From Ruminococcaceae bacterium UBA7217 (GTDB lineage Bacteria; Bacillota; Clostridia; Oscillospirales; Acutalibacteraceae): a DNA stretch of 64,000 bases. The notes below the pieces were generated by a model, which saw only the letters and a program-made list of their open reading frames with translations, was not told where the DNA came from and searched no databases. The stretch covers positions 6,517 to 70,516 of the forward strand of contig DKTZ01000011.1 in the NCBI GenBank assembly GCA_002490425.1. Direction: 5' to 3'. How positions within the stretch are numbered: the stretch's first letter is position 1; each line of letters begins with the position of its first letter. Positions 8,030 through 15,361 of the stretch are shown here, piece by piece. The translations under genes and the position numbers were made by a program.

Positions 8030-8797
8030 ATGAGAATCGTTGTAAAGGTTGGAACATCAACACTTGCCCACTCTACGGGCAGAATTAACATAAGACGGGT
8101 AGGAACGCTTTGTAGAGTGCTCAGCGACCTGCTCAACGCCGGCAATGAAATAATACTCGTTTCGTCAGGCGCTATCGGAATGGGAATGGGTAAGCTGTCG
8201 CTCGACAATAAGCCTGAGGATATGGCTACAAAGCAGGCGGCGGCGGCAGTCGGTCAGTGCGAGCTTATGTATATTTACGATAAAGAATTTTCGGAATACA
8301 ATCACACAATTGCGCAGATTCTTATTACGAATTCAATTGTAAACAATGAAACCGATCACAAAAATTTCATAAATACGGTGTCAAGACTTTTGGACTTCGG
8401 CGTTATGCCGATTATCAATGAGAATGACACAATTTCAACCGAGGAAATTGTTATAGGTGACAACGACACTTTGGGCGCTATTGTTGCCACAAGCCTTAAT
8501 GCCGATTTACTTATTATTCTGTCGGATATTGACGGGCTATATGACAAAGACCCGAGGACAAACAGTGACGCAGTGCTGATTCACGAGGTTTACGAAATAA
8601 ATAACGATATTATGCTTATGGGCAAGGGCACAGGCTCAACGCTTGGCACGGGCGGAATGCACACGAAGCTGCGTGCGGCAAAGGCGGTTACCGAAAAGGG
8701 TATTGATATGGTTATTGCAAACGGCAGTGATCCGAATGTTTTATATGATATTGTCGAAAAAGAGAATATCGGCACAAGATTTTACGGAAAGAAATGA
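8030..8797 (+). CDS. proB: Glutamate 5-kinase
   Basis: First step of proline synthesis: ATP-dependent phosphorylation of glutamate. The 255-residue protein has the amino-acid kinase fold: N-terminal VVKVGTSTLA, the SSGAIGMG substrate loop, INENDT, and the DIDGLYDKDPR and GTGGMHTKL nucleotide loops. It ends without the C-terminal PUA domain of enterobacterial ProB, a known short variant. The stop overlaps the proA start by four bases (ATGA), so translation is coupled. A ribosome binding site (TTGGGAGAA) lies upstream of ATG 8030. Confidence 0.96.
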   Translation: MRIVVKVGTSTLAHSTGRINIRRVGTLCRVLSDLLNAGNEIILVSSGAIGMGMGKLSLDNKPEDMATKQAAAAVGQCELMYIYDKEFSEYNHTIAQILITNSIVNNETDHKNFINTVSRLLDFGVMPIINENDTISTEEIVIGDNDTLGAIVATSLNADLLIILSDIDGLYDKDPRTNSDAVLIHEVYEINNDIMLMGKGTGSTLGTGGMHTKLRAAKAVTEKGIDMVIANGSDPNVLYDIVEKENIGTRFYGKK

Positions 8798-10047
8798 AAA
8801 CTATGACTACAAACGAGATACTTATTGCGGCAAAGAATGCGAAAAGTGACATAAAATGCCTTACAAATGAAGAAAAAAATAACGCCATAAGCGTAATGGC
8901 GGATAAGCTTATTTTAAATGCTGATTACATACTCTGTGAAAACGAGAAAGACATAAACGATGCAAGGGGCAAAATTTCGGATGTTATGATTGACCGCCTG
9001 TCTTTATCAAAAGACAGAATAACCGCTATGGCAAACGGTATGCGAGAGGTTATGGCTCTTCCTGACCCCAACGGAAAAATACTTAACACCGTAACAAGAC
9101 CAAACGGGCTTGTTATTGAAAAAACGGCTGTGCCTATGGGCGTAATCGGCATAATCTATGAGAGCCGACCGAATGTTACGAGCGACGCCGCAGTGCTTTG
9201 CTTTAAAAGCTCAAATGTGTGCGTACTGAGGGGCGGCAAAGAGGCTTACAGAACGTCAAAGGCTATTGTAAATGCTCTTCGTGAAGGGCTTGAAGCTTGC
9301 GGAATAAACAAAAATGCCATTCAGCTCATAGACGATACAACAAGGGCGAGCGCCAACGAAATGATGACCGCAAAGGGCAAAATTGATTTGCTGATACCCC
9401 GAGGCGGCAAGGGCCTTATCAGCGCCTGCGTTAAAAATGCGACCGTGCCGTGCATTGAAACGGGTACGGGAATTTGCCATATTTATGTTGAAAAAACGGC
9501 TGACACCGAAACAGCGCTGAACATTATCGATAATGCTAAGACCTCACGTCCGTCGGTCTGCAATGCCTGCGAGGTTGCGGTAATTGACGAAGAAATTGCA
9601 TCTGATTTTCTTCCCCGTCTTTATGAACGGCTGACTAAAAACAGGGAAAATCCCGTGAAATTTGTTGTCGATGAAAAAGCGGCGAAAATTATTGACGGTG
9701 TTCCCGCAGGGGACGACGGTTTTGACACGGAATTTCTTGACTATGTGTTGGCTGTTAAGGTGGTAAAAAATATAGAAGAAGCGGTTGAGCATATTTTGGC
9801 TCATTCAACGGGTCACAGCGAGGCAATTGTGACAAGCGATATGGAAAAGGCTGAATATTTTGTAAATAATACGGATTCAGCGGCAGTTTATGTTAACGCC
9901 TCAACCCGTTTTACCGACGGCGGCGAATTCGGACTCGGCTGCGAAATGGGCATTTCGACTCAGAAAACCCATGCAAGAGGACCTATGGGGCTTTCTGAGC
10001 TTATGACATACCATTATGTAATTAAAGGAAACGGACAGGTGAGATGA
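8794..10047 (+). CDS. proA: Glutamate-5-semialdehyde dehydrogenase (gamma-glutamyl phosphate reductase)
   Basis: A 417-residue aldehyde-dehydrogenase-fold enzyme that reduces gamma-glutamyl phosphate with NADPH. MGVIGIIYESRPNVT, the LRGGKEA nucleotide region and the active-site cysteine in RPSVCNACE are typical of ProA. It overlaps proB by four bases and is followed directly by proC, so the three enzymes of the glutamate pathway form one transcript. Confidence 0.96.
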   Translation: MKTMTTNEILIAAKNAKSDIKCLTNEEKNNAISVMADKLILNADYILCENEKDINDARGKISDVMIDRLSLSKDRITAMANGMREVMALPDPNGKILNTVTRPNGLVIEKTAVPMGVIGIIYESRPNVTSDAAVLCFKSSNVCVLRGGKEAYRTSKAIVNALREGLEACGINKNAIQLIDDTTRASANEMMTAKGKIDLLIPRGGKGLISACVKNATVPCIETGTGICHIYVEKTADTETALNIIDNAKTSRPSVCNACEVAVIDEEIASDFLPRLYERLTKNRENPVKFVVDEKAAKIIDGVPAGDDGFDTEFLDYVLAVKVVKNIEEAVEHILAHSTGHSEAIVTSDMEKAEYFVNNTDSAAVYVNASTRFTDGGEFGLGCEMGISTQKTHARGPMGLSELMTYHYVIKGNGQVR

Positions 10048-10842
10048 GTGTTTGAATACGGATTTATCGGAACGGGAAATATGGCGTCAGCGCTTTGTGA
10101 GGCTTTGGTAAAATGCATTTCGCCGAAAAAAGTCATGCTGTCAAACAGAACAGCCGAAAAGGCGAAGAATTTGGCTGAAAGGCTTGGCTGTGAATGTGCC
10201 GATAACAAAAGCGTTGCCACGCAATGCAAATACATCTTTTTAGGCGTTAAGCCGCAAATGCTTGAAGATTTAGCCAACGAAATAAAGCCGTATTTGGATA
10301 AAAGATCCGACAGATTTATTTTAATTTCAATGGCGGCAGGCAGAAGCATTGAAAATATAGCGGAGCTTTTCGGCAGATTTCCCGTAATCAGAATTATGCC
10401 CAATGTGGCTTGCGCTGTTGGCGAGGGTATGATTCTCTGCACAAGAAACAGCCTTGTGACAGATGAAGAATACAGTGAATTTTTTACTGCAATGAATAAA
10501 TCGGGCAAATTAGACGATATTCCCGAAAAGCTGATTGACGCCGCATCTGCGGTTTCAGGTTGCGGCCCTGCATTTGTTTTCGAGGTTATTGAGGCTTTGG
10601 CAGACGGCGCTGTTGCGTGCGGAGTGCCGAGGAATAAGGCGTATACTTTAGCGGCTCAAACGCTTTTAGGCTCTGCAAAGCTAATGCTCCGGACAGGCAA
10701 AAATCCTGCGGCTCTTAAGGATTCGGTTTGCAGTCCGGGGGGGACTACAATTCAGGGCGTAAGAAAGCTTGAAGAGGGCGGTCTGCGGTCTGCTCTTATG
10801 GAAGCGGTAATTGCATCCTACGAAAAAACGCTGAATATTTAA
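10048..10842 (+). CDS. proC: Pyrroline-5-carboxylate reductase
   Basis: Last step of proline synthesis. The 264-residue protein begins with a Rossmann motif GFIGTGNMA (residues about 5-13) and ends with the conserved C-terminal catalytic region CGPAFVFEVIEAL and SPGGTTIQGVRKLEEGG. The start is GTG at 10048, immediately after the proA stop and preceded by CAGGTGAG. Length is normal for the family. Confidence 0.96.
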   Translation: MFEYGFIGTGNMASALCEALVKCISPKKVMLSNRTAEKAKNLAERLGCECADNKSVATQCKYIFLGVKPQMLEDLANEIKPYLDKRSDRFILISMAAGRSIENIAELFGRFPVIRIMPNVACAVGEGMILCTRNSLVTDEEYSEFFTAMNKSGKLDDIPEKLIDAASAVSGCGPAFVFEVIEALADGAVACGVPRNKAYTLAAQTLLGSAKLMLRTGKNPAALKDSVCSPGGTTIQGVRKLEEGGLRSALMEAVIASYEKTLNI

Positions 10843-10918
10843 TGTAAATGGGGGTACAGGGTTTCAACGTACTCTTAAATAAAAAGGGAAAAATTTAATA
10901 AAAAAGGGGAAACAGGTT

Positions 10919-12037
10919 ATGAAGAGAACTTACAAAAGCTGGCTTAACGGCGAGGTTAAGAGTGAACAAAGGGAGTACACCGAGCCTACAAAATTGCTTG
11001 ACAGCGAGGGTAATTTGTTGGCAGCAGGCTGGGCAAGGCATAATGTTTTTGAATATGACAGAAGCCTTGTGAAGAAGAGCCATTCAAGAAAAGAATGGGA
11101 TTTTTACCAGATTTCAAACGGGAAATATATGGTTCAGATAAGCTTTGCCAACATTTCAATCGGCGGTTATGTCTGCGCGGCGCTTGTGGATTTGCGGAAT
11201 CCCGACCCGAACAAAAAACTGGCGGCAGGTACAATAACTGCGCCTCAGCCGATATTCCTCGGCAAAACGGATGAGTATGTTTTACCGAGTAAGGGAGATG
11301 TGCCGAATCTTGTGGATTTCAGCATTAACGGAATAGGCAGCGGAAAATTTACCTTTGACACAAAAGAAACCACAAGATCTCTTCATTTTGAATCAACTGA
11401 CAAGGGCAAGGCTGTTGTGTGCGATTTTTCAATGGACATTCCCGAAAATCTTGAAAACATTACAACTGTTCTGCCGTTTGAGAATAAACCTAAATGCTAT
11501 TTTATGACCACAAAGCAGAATTGTATGCCGTGCGAGGGCGTATTCAGATTCGGCGATGATGTTTATGAGTTTTCAAAGGAAGACACCTTCTGCGTTCTTG
11601 ACTGGGGCAGAGTTAACACGCCTTACTCAATGGTTTGGTATTGGGGCAACGGCGCTGCATATATTACAGACGAAAACGGCGAAAAGCACACCTTCGGATT
11701 TGAAATTACGTGGGGTATAGGTGACGAAAGCAAGGCAACGGAAACCTGCATTTTCTATGACGGCAAGGCGCATAAATTTGGCGCAGTGGACGTTGATATG
11801 TTCCCGAAGCCCGACAAATATATGCGCCCGTGGCATTTTGTTTCAGAGGACGGCAGATTTAATTTCACAATGACGCCGTTTTATGACCATCACAGCGATA
11901 TGAATGTGATAGCTATGCGTATGCACAGCCATCAGGTTCACGGGCTTTGGAGCGGCAAGGCGGTGCTCGATGACGGCACTGAAATAAATATCAAGGATAT
12001 GTACGCTTTCTGCGAATATGTTGAAAACAGATGGTAA
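10919..12037 (+). CDS. DUF2804-family protein
   Basis: A 372-residue soluble protein with the DUF2804 opening EYTEPTKLLDSEGNLLAAGWARH and a Trp- and aromatic-rich beta-type body (YSMVWYWGNGAAY, MHSHQVHGLWSG). The family occurs widely in Firmicutes and Actinobacteria without an assigned reaction; no catalytic motif or signal peptide is evident. A strong AAAAGGGGAAACAGG site precedes ATG 10919. It sits 76 bases after proC and ends in its own terminator; whether it shares the proBAC transcript is unclear. Family assignment rests on pattern recall of the N-terminal block. Confidence 0.7.
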   Translation: MKRTYKSWLNGEVKSEQREYTEPTKLLDSEGNLLAAGWARHNVFEYDRSLVKKSHSRKEWDFYQISNGKYMVQISFANISIGGYVCAALVDLRNPDPNKKLAAGTITAPQPIFLGKTDEYVLPSKGDVPNLVDFSINGIGSGKFTFDTKETTRSLHFESTDKGKAVVCDFSMDIPENLENITTVLPFENKPKCYFMTTKQNCMPCEGVFRFGDDVYEFSKEDTFCVLDWGRVNTPYSMVWYWGNGAAYITDENGEKHTFGFEITWGIGDESKATETCIFYDGKAHKFGAVDVDMFPKPDKYMRPWHFVSEDGRFNFTMTPFYDHHSDMNVIAMRMHSHQVHGLWSGKAVLDDGTEINIKDMYAFCEYVENRW

Positions 12038-12042
12038 AAGAG

Positions 12043-12095
12043 CACAGGGGACGGAAATTATACAAGAAGCACAGAGAACCGTTCCCTGTGTTTTT
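12043..12095 (+). terminator. Terminator after the DUF2804 gene
   Basis: CACAGGGGACGG (12043-12054) pairs with CCGTTCCCTGTG (12079-12090), with one G-T pair and a long loop, then TTTTTG. Confidence 0.55.
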
Positions 12096-12131
12096 GTGTT
12101 TTCAGAATAAAATGAAGTTGGTGACGATTTA

Positions 12132-12306
12132 ATGATTTTCACTATTATAATCGTAGGATTATTTGTATTCAAAGTTCCCGATTACACTTGGTTGAGTGTT
12201 CCGATTTGTTTTGCGTATTTTTTTTCTGAAAAGTATTGTTAAGCGTAATCTGCCTCAACAAAATTATGACGAGTTTGATTGGTGGCAGGATAATCAAGGT
12301 TTATAA
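12132..12306 (+). pseudogene. Small membrane protein gene with a frameshift at a T8 tract
   Basis: ATG 12132 opens a 36-residue frame rich in hydrophobics (MIFTIIIVGLFVF) that stops at 12242. In the next frame the sequence continues without stop to 12306, ending YDEFDWWQDNQGL, a plausible acidic cytoplasmic tail. Removing one T from the eight-T run at 12218-12225 joins the two into a coherent protein of about 57 residues with two hydrophobic segments and a charged tail. This could be a decayed gene, a phase-variable or slippage-expressed gene, or a sequencing error. No family recognised. Confidence 0.5.
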
Positions 12307-12376
12307 ATAAAACAGAAGACGGTACCCTGTCTTCACAACGGACAGGTGAGGGCATCTGTACCTACTTGAAAGTGTG

Positions 12377-12946
12377 ATGAATATGAGAGTTTCGGATGAA
12401 GGGCAGAAACCTGCTTTAAAAGATTATATTAAAACAGCAGCCGTTATTCTGGCTTTTATTGTATTCAGTATAGCTGTTATTGCATTGCTTTCCGGCAAAC
12501 CGAAAGAGCCGAAAACTACAGCTCAAATGTATGATGTTTTAAACGAATACGGGTTTAAATCTGCCGATTTAACTCAAGATGCCAAGGAAAAATTTACAGG
12601 TCTTGTGGTAAATGAAGTTGTATATTATGTAAAAGACGATGTAACTTTTGAATATTATATTTTCGACGGCGAAAATGCTGCTGCTTCATTATACGGCACA
12701 ATAAATTTCAACATATCGAAAATAGAAAGAGATAAAAGGATAAACGAAAAATATGTGCTCAGAGCAGGCGGCGGTAAGAGGGCAAACATAACATGTACTT
12801 CTCTAACCACCGACGAGTTGTTTTACTACATTTGCAGAATAGGCAATTCTGTTTTATATGTTAAATGCAATCCAGACAGTAAAAATGACGCTTATAAAAT
12901 TATAAACGAGCTTGGCTATAATATGGACAGAAAAGAGAGCGAATAA
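12377..12946 (+). CDS. Membrane-anchored protein of unknown function
   Basis: About 189 residues: a short charged N-terminus, one transmembrane helix (AAVILAFIVFSIAVIALLSG, about residues 21-40) and an external-type domain of about 150 residues rich in Tyr and Asp (DVLNEYGF, VVYYVKDDVTFEYYIFDG). No signal-peptidase or lipobox cysteine is obvious. Possible starts are GTG 12374, ATG 12377 and ATG 12383; none has a strong ribosome binding site. The stop is two bases before the next gene. I do not recognise a family; the context is a run of four small membrane proteins. Confidence 0.6.
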   Translation: MNMRVSDEGQKPALKDYIKTAAVILAFIVFSIAVIALLSGKPKEPKTTAQMYDVLNEYGFKSADLTQDAKEKFTGLVVNEVVYYVKDDVTFEYYIFDGENAAASLYGTINFNISKIERDKRINEKYVLRAGGGKRANITCTSLTTDELFYYICRIGNSVLYVKCNPDSKNDAYKIINELGYNMDRKESE

Positions 12947-12948
12947 CT

Positions 12949-13359
12949 ATGACTGCTAAACAAAAAGCAATATTTACACTTGCTTATTTTATTGTGATGC
13001 TGATAATTACAATTTTAAACAAGAGAAATCTTTGGAAAGCGGTATGTAAGGCTTCCGGAAGAACAATACAGGAAATTAATGAAAAGAAAAAAGAATTTTA
13101 CAGTTCGTCAACTACAGGCAGAACACTGCAAATGAATTTTGAAAGTTGGATGAGCGGTAATGCCGCTGACAAGGAGAGGTTTAACAAGCTTTATAACTTA
13201 TACAGAATATCAATAATTCCTAATATAATTTTTTTAATACTATCTTTTATAGGGCTTACAACGCATACATTTGACAAAGTTCTTTTTGTAGGTTATTTTA
13301 TTGTTCCTGTGTTTGCAGTTGCAACATTTGCTTTTGGTATGATTGAGAAAAATAAGTAA
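12949..13359 (+). CDS. Small three-helix membrane protein, paralogue of next gene
   Basis: A 136-residue protein: one N-terminal helix (FTLAYFIVMLIITIL), a charged central region of about 60 residues, and two closely spaced C-terminal helices. The segment LYNLYRISIIPNIIFLILSFIGLTTHTFD matches the layout of YELFRVPLVLLAIFAFIGLFTHELD in the following gene, so the two look like diverged tandem duplicates. The start is two bases after the previous stop, indicating one operon. Function unknown; no motif beyond the shared R-x(n)-FIGLxTHxxD pattern. Confidence 0.65.
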   Translation: MTAKQKAIFTLAYFIVMLIITILNKRNLWKAVCKASGRTIQEINEKKKEFYSSSTTGRTLQMNFESWMSGNAADKERFNKLYNLYRISIIPNIIFLILSFIGLTTHTFDKVLFVGYFIVPVFAVATFAFGMIEKNK

Positions 13360-13371
13360 GGAATATTAGCT

Positions 13372-13767
13372 ATGAACGAAAAAGCACTTGGATACTTAGT
13401 GATGTTTTCTGTATTTGCGATTTTCGGTAAAATGGCTTATAGATGGTATTTAGATGAAGTATATGCATCTGCCGGTAAGGACAACGGAAAAGTCATAATT
13501 TATAAGCAAGAAAGACTGAAATTCAAGACACCGTTCAAATTGGTTTTTCAGTGGCTTATTGAAGAATCACCAAATCCGGAATTAACTAAGAAAAAAATAA
13601 TAATTTATGAATTATTCAGAGTACCGTTGGTATTGTTGGCGATCTTTGCATTTATCGGGTTATTCACGCACGAATTAGATGATTTTCTTGATGTGTGTCC
13701 AGCTATTATGACTTTATATTTGCTGGGAACTGCTTTTATGTGCCTTACTCGCGGTAAAAAAAGTTAA
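13372..13767 (+). CDS. Small three-helix membrane protein, paralogue of previous gene
   Basis: A 131-residue protein with an N-terminal helix (LGYLVMFSVFAIFGKMAY), a basic middle region (KQERLKFKTPFKLVFQW) and two C-terminal helices containing FIGLFTHELDDFLDV. It follows the previous gene by twelve bases and shares its architecture and the FIGLxTHxxD motif at low overall identity. No known family recognised. The three adjacent genes plus the frameshifted one upstream probably form a single unit of membrane proteins. Confidence 0.65.
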   Translation: MNEKALGYLVMFSVFAIFGKMAYRWYLDEVYASAGKDNGKVIIYKQERLKFKTPFKLVFQWLIEESPNPELTKKKIIIYELFRVPLVLLAIFAFIGLFTHELDDFLDVCPAIMTLYLLGTAFMCLTRGKKS

Positions 13768-13831
13768 AGGGTGAGTCGACCGGATGCACCGTGAAAAATG
13801 AGCTGAAAAATTAACTTTCGTAACGGACAGC

Positions 13832-13890
13832 CGAGGGTGCGGGTGTCCGGTGGGCACCTCTGCGAAGACAAAGCGGCGACTGAGCCAGCA
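13832..13890. repeat. Intergenic repeat family C, copy 1
   Basis: The stretch with GGGTGTCCGGTGG, ACCTCTGCGAAG and GAGCC recurs near 17193-17250 and, in part and inverted, at 30262-30293. No coding potential. Confidence 0.55.
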
Positions 13891-13911
13891 GGCGGGTAAT
13901 GGAGACGGGGC

Positions 13912-14001
13912 GGAGTTGACAGAGGGGTTATAAAGCTTTCTGTTAGAAAAATTAACCCCTCAGTCTCGCTAAAGCTCGACAGCTCCCCTTTCAGGTGAGC
14001 C
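13912..14001. repeat. Intergenic repeat family B, copy 1 (left end truncated)
   Basis: About 32 bases from GGAGTTGACAGAGGGGTTAT onward are identical to the copy at 56945-56976, followed by TTAACCCCTCAGT and CAGCTCCCCTTTCAGG. AGAGGGGTTA can pair with TAACCCCTC, so the element folds back on itself. The left CTCCCCTGAAAGGGGAG part of the other copy is missing here. Confidence 0.6.
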
Positions 14002-14100
14002 GAGGTCAGCCCCTACCCGTACAGAATGGTTTTTCGTTCCGCGCTCGGTTAAAAATGTGCTCAAATTTGCGAAACATAGGTATGCGTTTACCACAAAATA

Positions 14101-14141
14101 AAAAATCCGAAATTCACTTATTTTGCGAATTTCGGATTTTT
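14101..14141. terminator. Bidirectional terminator between convergent genes
   Basis: AAAAATCCGAAATTC (14101-14115) and GAATTTCGGATTTTT (14127-14141) form a perfect 15-bp stem with A- and T-runs on each side, serving the plus-strand small-membrane-protein operon and the minus-strand acyltransferase operon. Confidence 0.85.
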
Positions 14142-14155
14142 TATTTATATATTTT

Positions 14156-15361
14156 TTATTTATACTCCCTGCCTGTTAAATAATAATATGCGGCGACATA
14201 TTTGTCTGAAGAGCGGGGGACGGAGCTTTTAAGCAGGTAATAGTCATTTTCTTTGTTGATGAGAACAAGGTTTTGCTTGCTTGCATTCTGAACCCGTTTT
14301 AAGTCGTTCAGCGGTAACGAAATCGTTTCGCCGTTTATTAAAAGCTCAAAACGGTCTTTGTAAATGTTTATTGTGCCGTCACTGCAAAGCTCTTTCGGAA
14401 CTCCGTCATCAACCTTGTTGATAATCTGATTTTTTTCGCTGAATATAAGTCCGTCGGCATTTTGCAGTATGCTGTGCCATTCTTTTCTCTGCCATTTATC
14501 CCAGCTTAAAATATTGTCAAAAATGACCTCGTTTTTGTCGCTGTGGAACAGGCCGTCCTCGCCGTAGGTAAGGGAATATCCGCATTCGCAGGTAAGTTCA
14601 TTGCCGTGTGAATGAAGCGTTCCTATTTGATTGCATTTCGGGCAAAGGTAAAGGGTTCGTTCAACATATTCCGCCAACCTTTCGCCTGAATAAATATGCG
14701 GGTGCATTTTTTGTTGCTCAAAGGCATTTACATAAATGTCACGCCGTATAAGTTCATTTATTTCGTCAACCGAATAATTTTTCAGTTCTTCAGCGCTGTA
14801 TTCGTGAACAACCTTACCGTAAACAGGGCCGCTGCGCTCTGTTTCTGCCCAGCGAGGTCTTCGCAAATATCCGCCGACTATTCTGTAAGTAATCAGAGCC
14901 ACGCCCGAGTCTTTTACAAGCTTACCCGTGTTCGGGGAAATGTAGCCTGTTTCGCCGTTGGTAGTAATAAGTCCTTCGGCGTGAAGTCCTACGGGTATAC
15001 CTGCTTTAAGATTTTCCATTATTTCGTCTATGAGAACGTCCGACGGTTTACTTCTGTTTTTGACTATTACGCCGTCAAGCTTGCCAAGTATAAGCTTAGT
15101 AAAAGCATTAACTCTTACAAGAAAATCCGCCGCAACAAAACGGACATAGCGGTTAAGCGAAATCATTTGATAGCCCGGGTCCATGGTGTCAGTATGATTT
15201 CCGATTATAATAAACGTATCGTTTTTAGGCGTGTAGGCTTCTACCTCAGCGTGGAAATGCTTTAAAATTTTATTGCGACCTAAAGCGAGCACCGCACCTA
15301 CTAAAAATTTAGCAAGAGAGTAATAGCGCCGAACATTTTTCTTTTTAGTCTTTTCAGCCAT
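14156..15361 (-). CDS. PlsC-like lysophospholipid acyltransferase with C-terminal zinc ribbon
   Basis: About 401 residues from ATG 15361, whose ATGGCTGA overlaps the end of the upstream ligase gene by eight bases. The N-terminal half is an acyltransferase of the 1-acyl-glycerol-3-phosphate type, with the catalytic NHTDTMD motif (HX4D) and later GLHAEGLITT. The C-terminal half is unusual: a zinc ribbon (CPKCNQIG ... CECGYSL) followed by a beta-rich region. Together with the adjacent acyl-CoA ligase it probably activates and transfers fatty acids onto a glycerolipid. The zinc ribbon could bind a partner protein. Confidence 0.8.
   Translation of the reverse strand: MAEKTKKKNVRRYYSLAKFLVGAVLALGRNKILKHFHAEVEAYTPKNDTFIIIGNHTDTMDPGYQMISLNRYVRFVAADFLVRVNAFTKLILGKLDGVIVKNRSKPSDVLIDEIMENLKAGIPVGLHAEGLITTNGETGYISPNTGKLVKDSGVALITYRIVGGYLRRPRWAETERSGPVYGKVVHEYSAEELKNYSVDEINELIRRDIYVNAFEQQKMHPHIYSGERLAEYVERTLYLCPKCNQIGTLHSHGNELTCECGYSLTYGEDGLFHSDKNEVIFDNILSWDKWQRKEWHSILQNADGLIFSEKNQIINKVDDGVPKELCSDGTINIYKDRFELLINGETISLPLNDLKRVQNASKQNLVLINKENDYYLLKSSVPRSSDKYVAAYYYLTGREYK

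Noticed and set aside
10014..10508. Minus-strand 164-codon frame overlapping proC
   Set aside because: Shadow of proC codon usage; no binding site, no recognisable protein.
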